DNA of 64,000 bases from Tomocerus qinae (GCA_020055645.1 CM034546.1:103375812-103439811); one strand, 5' to 3'; numbered from the stretch's first letter, positions 26,801-38,304 are shown. Notes: generated by a model not told the origin, from the sequence alone. Translations and numbers: made by a program.

Positions 26801-29800
26801 GGGAATTTCACTCGCAATGAAGTGCAACTGTCGCAAATGGTTATGCTCCTGTGGACGAATTTCATCCGAACTGGGTTAGCTCCTCTCCTCCACTCACACA
26901 CTACACACACTCATAATAATATCCCATCAGCTCTCTATAATCCGTCTATAAGACATAACAGATAAATATTTTTGAAATGTTGATAGTATGTTAGGTTATG
27001 TGATATCTGTGATGTTACACTACGGCTACTGCATTACATCTCCTATTATTATGATATATTTATTGAGGTTGTCTTGTCAGCTCTCCTCTTCTTAGCCATG
27101 CCATGTCACGACAATTTTCTTTGGATTAGTTCAGCAGACAGAGCTGTAGGACGGTGATTGTGTATGTTTTGCTAAGATCTGCTTATGTGTGTTTTGTATG
27201 TACATACATAATGATACGAGTGTATAGAATACAATAGACTTGAGTTAAACTGGAATTCCGCTCCTCTCCCTTGACATGAACGGACATTGAAGCGAAACGT
27301 AAAGCCATAAGCTGTCCGACTCTATTCTTTCTCCAAGTATTATGTTTCCAGAACTGCATCACTTCTTGTGTTACGTATATCAATATGTTTTTCTACTTGG
27401 CATTGCTCTAGCTCTGCTCTACGCTTACAAATTATAGTATTAGTGTGCTTTCTCTCTATAGTATGGCCCATCACATTAGATTTAGCAAGGCAGTGAGCAG
27501 TGTAACAAAGAGCAACTGCTTCGCATCCCATAACAAATAAAAATATTGTCAAATCTTAGAATACATAACCTTATAGGTATCTATATAGCATGTTCACTCA
27601 GACAGTGAAATAATGTACAAAGTCTGGCTCTCTTATTCGAAATTATAATATTATTGCATTATTTTACGTTTCGTTTGCTTGCCTAGCACAATACATTAAA
27701 TTAAGGCTTACGAAAGGAATTTCTCTACAGTGAGAGTTATGCTATTAAGTGGAGGGATCTCAAGTGGAGTATGACACGAGCATAAATAATTTCCCTTCGT
27801 CAGAAAAGCCAAAGCTCAGGAATTAATTATGAAGCTTGTCATGTCCTCCATTTTATTTTAATCCGTGTCTCTTTTGTCTCGCTTCTTCTTAAATGTCTGT
27901 CTGTCTTTCTCTCCGGCTGCGGTAAACTATTTATTTACTTGGACTGGAGTCTTGGAATGTCTGAAGGAAAGAACAGAAGGATCGTCGCATTTATATAAAT
28001 ATTAAATTAATAAATGCCAGTTGAAGTCACTAAGTCGGGCTTCGGTTCAACCAACAACCGAGTAGTCAGTTTCCTTTTCTTATGCGTTACGGAGGACGAC
28101 GAGAGTATGATGATGTCTCTAGCCATTTTACATATTCGCACAAATAGCCAAGTCTTACGTAATGCACGCTGTACCACGTTCCAGTCTCTGTTAGCCCAGT
28201 TCTGAGTTCTCTGACTTTATCAGTATGCAAGAGCCATTTTTAATGTATTGTATATATTACTGTGTCTTCCAGTGTTATCGAATTGTCTTGAGGGAGCCAT
28301 TTCTTTATATCCCTTAGAATTTAACGAATTTCTCATAACCATGAATGCCTAATGTAAGTCTATTTACATTGTACTCACTATGTCATCTCCCAATTCATCA
28401 TACCTTGCATAGCTCTTTAAAATCTACACTCTGCCATCAAATTACATATATACGACCAAAAGATACGAGGTTATGGCCGTTAAACTGTTAGTATTCGTTC
28501 CAGCTCATAATATATTGTGCATATATAGTGAGAATAAATGTACTTGGCTCTGCTTAGCCCAACTCACATTGGGAAATAGATGAAAACGAATATTTCAGTT
28601 TCTAGTTTATGCATAAGGAATGGGGATCCGGTGGTCGAAGAATAGAATCATGCCTCGGATGGTCTCCTTATTCGGTTTGCTCAACTTGCAGAACAACACA
28701 GTGCAATGCAGTGAATGTCATCGTCAATACCACAGACTAAAATACAGCTCTTCACTAACATTATATAGGGCAAAATTGCACTATCTTATTGTAAGCCATG
28801 TCACAGCACATAAATGAATAATAACTCAGTAGTTCAAATATATACCTACGGAGTTTAGCAATTGTGTAAATGTTTACTGTGCACAGCAGTGGTTGTTGTA
28901 CGTTTAAATGCTTCTATTATTTCAACTAAACCGTATAGTAAGTATCACAATAAATATTGCAATATAGTGCCCTATTATTTAAGTTGTGATTACTATTTAG
29001 TAAACAAAGAGATTTGTAGGAAGGAAAGAATGACAGAGCATTTATTGGTGGGACTTGATTGTAATAAAACAACTGATTCAGAGACGGAAGTGGTACGCAG
29101 TTATTCCCGACAAAACGTGGTATAACTTACTACAGATATATATAACCCTACCAAATTAAAATTTATGCAATAAATAGCTCCATTTTAGCTTTAGACTTTA
29201 CAAGAGTCTATATGTTAATATCCTTATAGGGTGTGTAGTGCGTAGTAAAGTCTCTGCGAAAGGAGTATAAGAAGGGATTGAAGAGGACAGACGAATCCAA
29301 CGGATATTTTTCCTCTTCTTGGCAATTATTCACTAAATCCTTCATCCGCCTGCTGGTTGTAATTAAGTTTGTAATAAATTTATTGCAGGAATCCAAATGG
29401 AGAGACTTTGGAGCAGGACGAGGCCCACCACTTAGAGAAGGAGATTAATCTCGGTGGCATCGGTGGTAATCGATTATTCAGCGATAAGCTGCTTAAGCCG
29501 AAAATGATAGAATGGCCCGCGTACGACCATCTGTTCAAGAAATATTTCACTATAGGCAAGACCAACTTAAATCTCTAATTTTAATCTCACTTCATCATTT
29601 ATACTGCCATCTTCAATAACCTTATGTGATCAGATCATTTCGCTAGCAATAGATTATGAACTTGAGTTTTAATATTCTCCCTAGCAAATTGCTACATGAG
29701 CACTTAATATACTATCATTCAAGTATTTTTTAAATTGGCATAAACTTATTGACATTTCTTGCTCGTCTCCTAATGAAATGAGAACCTCAAGTAGTCCATG

Positions 29801-31338
29801 GCACTTGTAAAGTACTTTTAATAATATTTGAATTTTAGATAATTGAGACTTTTTAGGCTTGCTAGTCCCAGCTATCAAGTCTCATTTATGTAAGCACACT
29901 AACCGTTTACTGAACTGTGCAAATGCCTACTACTACATGTAGATAATCTCTAGACGTAATTTTAATGCAGAAGGCTGTGTTCCGTATATAGGAGTATTAT
30001 AGAGATATTAGGGGAAAAGTTTCGTTTATAGCGAGCATAAATAGAATAGTAATAAATCTCCCTGGCTGTACGTTGTCTAATCTCCGTTTAATTCGTTTTG
30101 CAAGTAAAATAAAAGTGAAACTGGGAGAGTGTCATAGATATGCTTGATGTTAACTGCTATGGCTATAGATAAGAATAAGAAGAGGCTATAAGGTCTTTAT
30201 TGTAATCATTTGTGATAATTTAAGCTGAAATAAATTAGGTAAGTTACAGAGTATTATTACTAAGTGGGTAGGTATTGTGCTCTAATATTTTATTAGTAAG
30301 GTAGATTTACTTAGTGGTCTCCGTGCAGTAGGTGGAGTTTAATTAGTGGTATGCGAAGAGAAGCGTAATGCCGCATAATAGGAGATTCTACGTGGGTAGC
30401 TAACAAAATATAATGTTTTAATTCCACAGACTTAAAACCGAAAATTAAGCAACACTATCGTGCCCACAAACTGTCATTTTGGCTTCACCTAGTGCCCGAC
30501 TTGCAGAAAAACGCTTATGGCTCTTCTCTTACCCACCATTTAGTGAATTCAAGCGCATTCCCACCGAAACCACCGAAAATATCTTCTGTCACAATAGCTC
30601 CACCTCGGTCGGGTCTTGTGATGTTTCCTCCAGGAGCTACAGTCTTTAATTCGACGGCTCCGTCTTTGTCGACGATTCAAATGCTAGGCTCACCGTTTTG
30701 GAATCACGAAGCAGAGGCTGACACTGGACAGTTCCCACAAGGTAATTATTTCCATCTGTAGCCACACGCACCACTACCCATAAATATAGCATATCGATGC
30801 CTTATCTTGAGAATTAGTTAATTTCTAAATCGGAACGCACTATAACTTGTGATGTGACATGAATATCAATTTAGGAAGCGGAGGGAAACAGCCGCCGCCA
30901 CTGCCACCGGAGGAATCGGATGGATTCCAAGTATACTCCACTGCCCTGTCTGTTACAATTGCCATTGGTTGCTCCTTGCTGGTCCTCAACCTTTTGATAT
31001 TCGCAACTTTCTACTACCAACGCGACAGAAGGCCGATATCAGGCTCTTTGTCACACTCACACCTTAATCGAAGTAATCGGGAGCTGGGAGGTTCGACACG
31101 TCTTTACTCTTCCAGCCAAAGGAGCTATAACAGCACTAATGGAGATTATGAGACATCCGCCATGGTTCGCAGAGCTGAGAATGGGCAAATACTTCAGTTT
31201 GCCTCTAATAGCGCTGCACAAGGAAGCTCTGATGATTTCGGATTCACAACTCCTGTACTAACTTCCAAGGCGCTTGGACAGAGAAAGACTAATAATGCCA
31301 ATAATTATTCCTTGGCAGAGGATGAGATGAGAGTTTGA
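2700..31338 (+). CDS. Neuroligin (3' part of gene, nine exons; 5' end outside window)
   Basis: Neuroligins are postsynaptic type I membrane adhesion proteins with a non-catalytic cholinesterase-like ectodomain that binds neurexin. Nine exons join with matching phases (1959 nt, 652 codons plus stop). In order they give the nucleophile-elbow region, reading GHGKGA with Gly where active esterases have Ser; LMSGSALS; the helical core with [16 protein letters not shown] followed by a Ser/Asn-rich insert of about 45 residues; a stalk rich in Pro and Ser; one membrane segment of about 23 residues near residues 523-545; and a cytoplasmic tail of about 105 residues ending EDEMRV. The His expected before GED is Met (CTMGED). 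NxS/T sites occur as NVT, NFT, NSS and NST. Exon wording matches insect neuroligins as I remember them. The N-terminal third, including the signal peptide, is missing because the window starts inside the gene. A divergent paralog within the insect neuroligin set is likely; which one I cannot say. Confidence 0.93.
2809..12832 (+). other. Neuroligin intron of about 10 kb
   Basis: This intron runs from GTGAGT at 2809 to CTCCTAG at 12832. I see no convincing gene, RNA or full transposon in it. Reading frames of 60-95 codons occur on both strands (for example 9445-9729 and 10063-10332, both -) but have no recognisable family or splice support. Compositional patches with repeated AGTCAAGTTAAC-like words occur near 4190, 8610, 11090, 11170 and 12340. 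Confidence 0.7.
12833..13017 (+). CDS. Neuroligin exon: SGSALS region
   Basis: The acceptor TCTCCTAG|GT and the donor GAG|GTAAGA bound this exon. Two bases complete the Gly codon from the previous exon, and the exon ends in phase 0. It encodes [16 protein letters not shown] and then MLECLRELP, which align with the conserved LFxRAIxxSGSALS and VECLR segments of neuroligins. Confidence 0.92.
13638..13642. repeat. Target site duplication, left copy (GTGCG)
   Basis: The five bases GTGCG lie directly before the TGTACG start of the left LTR. The same five bases lie directly after the end of the right LTR. This is the signature of integrase-mediated insertion and fixes the element's exact ends. Confidence 0.95.
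13643..14187 (+). repeat. Left (5') LTR of the BEL/Pao element, 545 bp
   Basis: The LTR starts TG and ends CA. It contains a CCAAT-like motif near 13756-13765, a TATA box (TATATATAAG, 13821-13830) and a poly(A) signal AATAAA at 13981-13986, in the order expected for an LTR. An (ATT)n run follows the TATA box. It matches the right LTR over its full length as far as I can see. Confidence 0.95.
14324..18233 (+). pseudogene. BEL/Pao pol region (protease, RT, RNase H, integrase)
   Basis: The parts in order are as follows. A retropepsin-like protease has DDGS near 14420. The A17/reverse-transcriptase region begins near 15,270 and has YVDD near 15,660. The RNase H part has FCDAS near 16,180. An H2C2 zinc-binding segment ([16 protein letters not shown]) lies near 17,090-17,225, and the DDE integrase core follows from about 17,300. 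A C-terminal domain with [13 protein letters not shown] is followed by a Trp-rich stretch up to about 18,200. The order of protease before RT, the peptidase A17 linkage and this C-terminal domain are BEL/Pao traits. The region is nearly intact, with about one break, and no gag precedes it. Confidence 0.93.
18236..18466. repeat. 21-bp tandem repeat array between pol and the right LTR
   Basis: About eleven units of 21 bp with the core CACTTCAGCTGAACTCC differ by a few substitutions (CACAGC, CACACC, CGCACC). The last units drift to CACTTGTGCTGAT. Two looser copies follow up to about 18,520 and resemble the 3' end of pol, so the array probably grew by slippage from that end. It is part of the LTR element. 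Confidence 0.9.
18772..19316 (+). repeat. Right (3') LTR of the BEL/Pao element, 545 bp
   Basis: This copy has the same length and, as far as can be read, the same sequence as the LTR at 13643-14187. It is followed by the second GTGCG at 19317-19321. Its poly(A) signal is at 19110-19115. It would end element transcripts and could also terminate neuroligin pre-mRNA read from the same strand. Confidence 0.95.
19317..19321. repeat. Target site duplication, right copy (GTGCG)
   Basis: The five bases GTGCG directly follow the CA end of the right LTR and match the bases before the left LTR. Unmutated duplications agree with a recent insertion. Confidence 0.95.
24204..24418 (+). CDS. Neuroligin exon: FGP and core helices
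   Basis: The exon encodes [15 protein letters not shown], then [11 protein letters not shown] and [13 protein letters not shown], which match the FGPxVDGxVI and FGVxRxE segments of insect neuroligins. The donor is strong (AG|GTACGT) and leaves phase 2. The acceptor is a NAGNAG site (GAGCAG), so the start may be 24201 or 24204; both keep the frame. The conserved Val-Asp-Gly after FGP reads Ala-Asp-Asp here. The join to the previous exon is a few residues shorter than I expect for the family, so the exact start is less sure than the rest. Confidence 0.85.
24919..25036 (+). CDS. Neuroligin exon: EYTDWERP region
   Basis: The acceptor GTTTCAG|T completes a Ser codon from the previous exon, and the donor is TTG|GTAAGT in phase 0. 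It encodes [15 protein letters not shown] and then [12 protein letters not shown], nearly the standard insect neuroligin wording, so the assignment is firm. Confidence 0.93.
26016..26120 (+). CDS. Neuroligin exon: VVAPL region
   Basis: This 35-codon phase 0 exon lies between TTTACAG and GTAAAA. It encodes [14 protein letters not shown] and [16 protein letters not shown], which align with the WVAPAVATADLHA and YFYAFYH segments of neuroligins. Confidence 0.92.
26591..26874 (+). CDS. Neuroligin exon: altered catalytic-His loop plus Ser/Asn insert
   Basis: The exon starts after GTGTAG at 26590 and encodes [18 protein letters not shown]. In insect neuroligins as I remember them this segment reads LGCVHGEDLPYxFG, so the His equivalent to the catalytic His is Met here. 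A low-complexity insert with [11 protein letters not shown] follows, and then [14 protein letters not shown] and [11 protein letters not shown], the conserved end of the fold. The donor (GG|GTTAGC) is weak, but the phase 2 join to NPNG in the next exon restores the expected RTGNPN. Confidence 0.9.
29389..29555 (+). CDS. Neuroligin exon: NPNG to WPAYD, with GC donor
   Basis: The acceptor is TTGCAG|G. The exon encodes [18 protein letters not shown] and then [18 protein letters not shown], matching the TGDPN and W-x-Y segment of the family. The donor appears to be GC (ATAG|GCAAGA) rather than GT; no GT donor near it would keep the phase 1 join to the next exon. Confidence 0.9.
30430..30741 (+). 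CDS. Neuroligin exon: end of ectodomain and stalk
   Basis: The acceptor is TTCCACAG. The first two bases complete the Asp of [18 protein letters not shown], which matches GLKPRVRDHYRATKVAFW of neuroligins, followed by LHLVPDL. The rest is an extracellular stalk rich in Pro, Ser and Thr with NSS and NST glycosylation sequons. The donor is CAAG|GTAATT in phase 1. Confidence 0.93.
30875..31338 (+). CDS. Neuroligin last coding exon: membrane segment and cytoplasmic tail
   Basis: After the acceptor CAATTTAG the exon encodes a Pro-rich juxtamembrane stretch ([10 protein letters not shown]), one hydrophobic segment of about 23 residues starting [13 protein letters not shown], a basic stop-transfer (YYQRDRR), and a Ser/Asn-rich tail with possible phosphotyrosine sites ([16 protein letters not shown]). 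The protein ends EDEMRV and the stop is at 31336-31338. The tail is of ordinary length for the family. Confidence 0.93.
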
Positions 31339-31915
31339 TAACAGACGAAGGCTCTCTCGCCCCTTCACTCCTCTTCCTCTTGCCATCGTCCCGCTAATTG
31401 CTTTCTTGTGTTTCCTCCCCCCATTCTCTGAGGAATGTGTCCAACTGTGATAATATTTGTGTATTCATCAAAGTTACAAGTACTAGCTATCTATCTATTC
31501 GGATCTGCGTTCTCTGGCGTCTCTAATCTAGATTAAAAGCGTCTGCAGAAGATAGGTGCTTGTCCAAGTGCCTTCAAAATCATCTATATCTAATATGACA
31601 TGATAATACTATTGTTAATACCAAATCATTTTAACTGTCTACAACTAATGGAGCACTTGAAAATATTGACATTGACAACATCATTGTTCTAGAAGTTTAT
31701 ACATGCAGTTAATTATCGTTACCACAAAAAATCCGTTTTTTGTATACCTACATAAAGAATGTTACCTGGTCGTGCATACTAATGTTATTGATGCTTGTGT
31801 TTAGCATTTAAGTATAACATGTAAATAGATAAATCTAGATTAACAATATTGTGTCTACCTCAACCTAAGTCGTATTCTGTACATTGTATAATAGAGTGGA
31901 CCTTACTATTGGGAG

Positions 31916-31921
31916 AATAAA
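31916..31921 (+). terminator. Poly(A) signal for neuroligin
   Basis: AATAAA lies about 580 bp after the neuroligin stop codon. The GT-containing stretch just after it (GCTGTGAAC) fits a short downstream element. It is the best candidate 3' end, giving a 3' UTR of about 0.6 kb. Confidence 0.5.
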
Positions 31922-34900
31922 GCAAAGCTGTGAACACCAATTACCTTTCCTGTTCTGATTGTACATCTCATAAGATAACGTATAAATATATCATCCCCTT
32001 ACCTACAATTAGTTGCAATTTTAATCTAGATGCTCACAATTTATTCTTCAAATCAAAACAATTTTTGTACGAAATATATTTAAGTAAGTGAAAATAGAGT
32101 CTAAAGCATTTTCTCTCAGGTTTTATTTCTAAACTGGAATTTGCAGGTGTCGCGTTGACCTCCAGTCCAAGCCATTGTAAGGTTAAACAAGCTGTGCACC
32201 GGAGGATGGGATAACCAAGTGACCATTTCAATTATTACCACTATTATTTCAGTACCTCCTTTACACAACCAACATACGCCATACCCAATGACGTGTTTAG
32301 TAAACCCTACTGTGCTCATCTTGTTAAAAGCTGCATTTTACAGGCCATTCTTGAGACCGGATCTATTCTACACGGAGTAAACAGTAGCAAACTTGTAAGA
32401 TTACAAAATATGTCCCGAAGCATTGCACTACAATAACAAAAGATAAGATTAAAATAAGGAAAATATATCCGCAATACCTTAAAAGGAGTAATTTTGAAAT
32501 GAAGATAGGTCTCCAGTAGGAAAATGGTGATCTAAGAGATAACGGAGTGGAAGATATGAACAAGTTGGTTCCTTATTGGGTAAATCAATATTTTCCAATC
32601 TTATCCAATTCACAGACGTTTTCTTCCATATGTTCAGTGAAATAATCCACGTGCAATACAATGAAATACGCACAACAAAAGATGTAATAGACAATGCAGC
32701 GTGCGAAATTCCCACGGCTCCTGTCCCGCAGTGTTTCTCAGCTCGCGAGAAGCCAAGCAGAGTAAAGCAATTGCAATAAAATCATAATCTAAGGTTATTT
32801 CTGTCGAAGAAAAGCACCCTGGCCGTTATATGGAGTGAAAGGAGAAGTAAGTAATATAAAAAGAAACTACATTACATAACTGCCATTATTTTAGTAACTC
32901 CACGAAGAAACGAGCTACTGATGTGATAGTTAATCCATCCAGGCGAACTTCGTCTCTCCTTACTTTCTCTAATACTTTTACCGCTTGTTATTTAGCTTTC
33001 TACTGCAGAACTGAACTGAACGGGTGTTCGTTGGAATAGTACGAGTTAGTCTTTAGTAGTGTTGGAGCTACTTTTCTCAATTAGTATTGCAGCTACGTGA
33101 GATGAAAATTAAAGGAGAAAAGCAATTATCTTTTTAGATGTCTCATTTATAGCAGTTGCAGTAGTTGAATCCTGTCTTGTCTTAAACAGTCTTGAATGTA
33201 AAATCGAACTTTGCAGATGACAGACTGTATTAGTATTGCACCTGGGAGAACCAACTTATAATGGCCCTCGTCCTTATTGAAAGAACAAAATAAACTTTAT
33301 CCATTTATCTACACTCTTCTCCTCCAATATTGTCATTAAATATCTCCTATCTACCCAACCGTTAAACTAATAAGAGGGCCAAATACCTTTTTACACATTT
33401 TGGTGACCATTTATTATTTTAATTACTTAGAAAACTGTAGATCAATGGATGTCCTCAATTCTGAATAGGAAAAACTAAGTATAGCTATGTCATCCATTAT
33501 AGCTTACCTACAAATGTTAATGCCCATTTATTCCATTGAGATATAAATTGAATTTTTCATCTAATGCCAGTATAAATAGATTTCAATTTGTTACAAAAGT
33601 TTTGAAAAGGACTTTGACTATTATTGCTACATTTATTAAAGGTCTAATGTAAAAGGTTTAAAGACAATAGTTACAAAGTTACAATAGTATTAATAGTATT
33701 AATACAGTATTAATAGTTAGAGTCAAAATTCCTGTAGTGGGCGAGACTATGCATTTGAGTATATGACTACAGCGGTTTGGAGTAGAGTAGAACCGTATCC
33801 GTTATAAATGTTATTTGGTATAGTCAATTTTTACCGTGATCGGTACTCATTAAAGTAAGAAAGTCATTAGTCATTACAGTTATCAATTTACATGAGTTAT
33901 TTTGAGTTAATCTCGATTTGCCACATCAGTTTTATTTTACGAATTTTTCAAGTGTTGATTTTGTTTTAATGACAATGCAATCGTGCCATTTTTTTGATGT
34001 AGGAGGTGACATTATTACATTTTAAATTACAGGTTCTCCAGTCCCCATCCATTCAACCAGATAAGCTGAATAGTAATATTCCTGAGTGACTGAAGAATGA
34101 TTTCAGTTGCGTTGAATGTGGGATATTTTTTCAGAGTGAACTAATTCTACAACTTATTTAGATGATAACGTGTTCCTTCACAATCAACAAGTTTTCTACA
34201 CGAGTCATAACACAGATAAGTAGTCACTCTCAGTCCTTCCAGCTAACTGTGAAAGATATTAATGCATAAAGTTAGTTATGACTTTGGCATTTAATTGATC
34301 ATAACAAGGTATACTTATAGAAGAAAAATTTATCTATATCACTTCTTAACAGGAGTCACTTTCTGTCTTTTCGGTAGAACAATTTTTGCGGAATCTTTCA
34401 TCGAATCTAAGCTAACAAATATATCTGATGTTCCAGCATCCTTATCTGATGCATCTCTTTTCCTCGCTGACTTGCTTCTTAATTTTGAAAAATAAGTAGA
34501 GACAATTGTCACTATTTATTTTTCAGATTTAAGTGTGATAAGTGAGATTATATTATGGATATAGACCACTACAAGTTATTTAAGTTGCGTAAACAAAAGT
34601 AAGCGGAGAGAAAGAAACTGGACTTCCATGACTGAAATAATTTGCATAGCTTTGTGGAACTGCCACACAGCACGCCGACCATATCCATTGACTGTCTGTG
34701 ATTAAAAATTAAAGCTTTTCCTCAGCTGTAATGTTTCATGTCGCAGTAGGTAATTTGGAGTTAGGGCGACATACCCCTTGAGGACTCCACTCTATGCTTG
34801 CTGAGAATGAGTAACTATTTTTGAAATATGAACACGAAATGCATTTCTTTGATTTTACATTATGCATCTATGAGAATTGTCAAATTTAAAAAGTTCTCAG

Positions 34901-37900
34901 TCTGCTATGCACTTTGTAATTTACGGTGAGGAATTTTTATGCTTTTGATGTTCGTGCTAATTTTAGCATTTCCAGAGCTCAGTTCTGCATATTTCATGCA
35001 TTCCACTATGTACCTAGAGACCTTTATTGTATTATTATTCGTTCCCTGAATCATGGAAGCGGATGTTTATGGAAACCGAAAGAACTATACATAAATTAGA
35101 ATTTGGTATGGCTTTAGAAAGTATTAAATGTACCTACATATGCAATTCAAGTATAAATCCTATAAACTTATTAATCAGTAGAATTTATACAGTATGGTAC
35201 ACCATACACCATTTAATAATGTGTTGATGAAACGTAAAAACCAATAAAATGGATTGTTTTCCATAAATACTGTTTATCGCATTCAAAATCTTTTGAAAAA
35301 CGAGAAAAGTAGAACCTTTGTGTTGTGTTACTACTAGTATTATGGCTGATGTCAAAACCAATGCTGGTTATTAACGAAAATAGATTGTATAAAATTGTAG
35401 ACTATTCACAAAGCTACATTGTTTTATAATATTTTGCATATAGATATTATCCTTCATATTGTTACTTTGTACTAAATATCTGCTTCAAAGGCTTAGTAAG
35501 CTTTGATAATACTATTAAAAACTACAAAGACATTTCTCTAATTAGCAGGTACTTATTACGTTATATTAAATCTCAACTCAACCGTCTTTATACGAATGAT
35601 TAAATGAAGCTGTAACTAGGATATGTTAATAGTAGGAGCAATTGGGGAAGTTTTGTAAGGTAAAACGGTATCCTTTGTGAAATATGAAAATAAGAATTTC
35701 ATTCCACGTATGTAATTACAATTTGAAATAGTCTAAGATCAAAAAGTTATGAAAATTGGAGATTAGAAAAGTAATTTCTGTATTTTGAAATGAGATGAAA
35801 TAGTAGCTGAGTCTGGTAGAGAAATCAAAGGATAAAACATTTCAGAAAAGAAATTACCTAAGTAAAAGCTGTCAGGGGGAAAGACTGACAGGCGAGTAGT
35901 GGAGTGGAGTCTAGCTTATGGTTTTTATAGTCAAAGAGAGCCTACACTTAAATCTTCATTATGCAGGTTTCTTTTGTGTTGCTGGGAGGCACTTGGGATA
36001 GGTACATTTTAATTTTCTGAGCAGTGAGTCCTTGAGTCGTGTACTTGTTCGTTGCATATCATTAAGTTGCTTTTAAGTAGGTAGATATTAATTTATGATG
36101 GATGTAGACTCTATACGATAGTTTTCAATCGGGGCAGAGCGGTACTTTTCACAGAAATTAATTACCAGTTTGGTAGTTAGTAGTGCTTGTACTAAAAGTA
36201 TTTTTGATGAGGTTCTCTAATATCCTTTCTGTGTACACTTTATGTGAGTTATTTATAGCCGGTTGACTCCTCTCTAATAAATGAGGATCTTGAGGGTGGC
36301 TATTTATTTACTATGGAAAACAATCTTCTTGCTGTTTATTGGGTTTTAAGTACTGTATCCACCAAAAGTCCTCGTTATCAATCTACACTAAGCCGAGTCC
36401 TCCGACTAGGATGCTATTATGTATGTAAATCTTATGTTTGCTCTGCACACAGCTCTGTTTATTTTATTAGCTATTTACGATGTAATTTCATTAGTGCTCT
36501 GAACCCAAGGTTGAAGTTGAGTCTTAATGAGTGCTAGCTTTCTATACCAAAATATGTAACTCTACTATCCATTATACATGAGAGGTCTATTCTATTTTAA
36601 TGAGATTTCCCGTATCAGCTCTAAATACTATTACTAACTATAGCTTCTTATGGTGATAGGAGCTAAAAATAATTTATACGTAAGTAGGTAGCTAATTTCC
36701 TAGGTCTCAAAGGTCCAAAGTATTTACTTTTATGGTAATATGACATGACATGGTAGTAAATAGGTTGAAATAGGTAGAGTGGGTAGATTTATCTGTGTAT
36801 TTTAGTTGAATACAAATAAAATGCATTTGTCTAGGGTAATGAAGTGAGAGTTGGACAGATGAAAAGAAAGACAGTTGGTAGAGTTGGATTGTATATACGG
36901 GTAGAAAGATTGTGTACAGAGATGATAATGGATATTATGACGGTTGCTATAATATTTTATCGGAGGGAGAAAGGAGATATAAAAGAGCCTATCAGTTTCA
37001 CAGAAAGTGATATGACACGACCACGCCTGGGTACATTAGTGTCAGTAGCTATAGAGCGTATAAATACATCGGAGGACACTTTACTTTCACCTATCTAACT
37101 TAATCTCTGTCTTCTAGCTACATTTATGTTACATAATAATGTGTGTATTGTATATGCATTGCTCAGAGTCAACTGTAGAGAGTCACACTAACAACAAGTG
37201 TATCTAGATTTACGTACTTTGCATTAGTATATTAACCGTACATAAGTAGATAGATAGGTTCCTCGTGTTTTCACCAAACGGAGTAGGAGGGAAATCTGTT
37301 TTAGATATAGGCACTCCAGAGCTTAGCACAGGCACATAATCGGTTAGAACAGAGAAAGACGGGTTACAGGAAAATGCATTCCTTCCTACATCACATTTGG
37401 GAATTGGGATTACTGACTAAGCTAACTCAACAAAACCACATCACTTCGCATCACATCACATCAAACAGTTTAGAGGACGGATCTATGTACTTTCCCAACT
37501 AACTCAAACACTCACATACACAGACATATACCTATTCAATATAATATACACATACAAGTCTCTCCCTATTATATGGCTTCGTGTGCTGTGGAATCTACTT
37601 ACACACTACTGCATACGATCTGCATACCTATCTCTATCCGGAATGGAACATCGCTCCACCACTCACTCACTCAGACTTATGTAATGTATGACCGGGGAAC
37701 TCCGGCACACCCACCATTGAAGAACAACCTAATATCTCCACAAAATGTTCAATTTGATTTTCTCTGCACAAAACAAGACCACAAACAATGCCACATGACA
37801 GAACTTTGACTCATAGAAACTGACAAAACTACTTACACTCTAAAGGCACATTGTGTATTAGACACATTGTCCCTATCAATACTTCACTCTCATTCACTTT

Positions 37901-38270
37901 ACACTCATTTTCTATCTATTTATGCCATGTAGCCTATTTTTATTTAATCGTTCCCAAAATCAAGGGTTTCTACACAAATTGGTACGTACTCATTCTGGTA
38001 GAAAGTGAAGCACATTGACTACACTATTCTAATTTTAGCCGAAATACAGACACAACCAGTCTCTACCTCCGGAGCATAATGATTACACATAATCAATTTT
38101 TAATTGGTAAATACTTATGCTTAAGGGTTGTTAAGTCTCTCTGGATACAATTTTTGAATTACTATCTTAATTCATACTAGGCAAAGAATCTCACTTAATT
38201 GGACGCTTATTCATTAACATAATATAGATTATTCCAATCATATAAAACCATCGATATTCGAATTTCATGG

Positions 38271-38304
38271 TCTAGTCTAATCATTACATAATGATTAGAC
38301 TAGA
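38271..38304. repeat. Perfect inverted repeat (16-bp arms, 2-bp spacer)
   Basis: TCTAGTCTAATCATTA at 38271-38286 is followed by CA and then by its exact reverse complement at 38289-38304. Chance occurrence of 16 paired bases with a 2-base spacer in 64 kb is unlikely. No gene flanks it closely. Confidence 0.95.
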
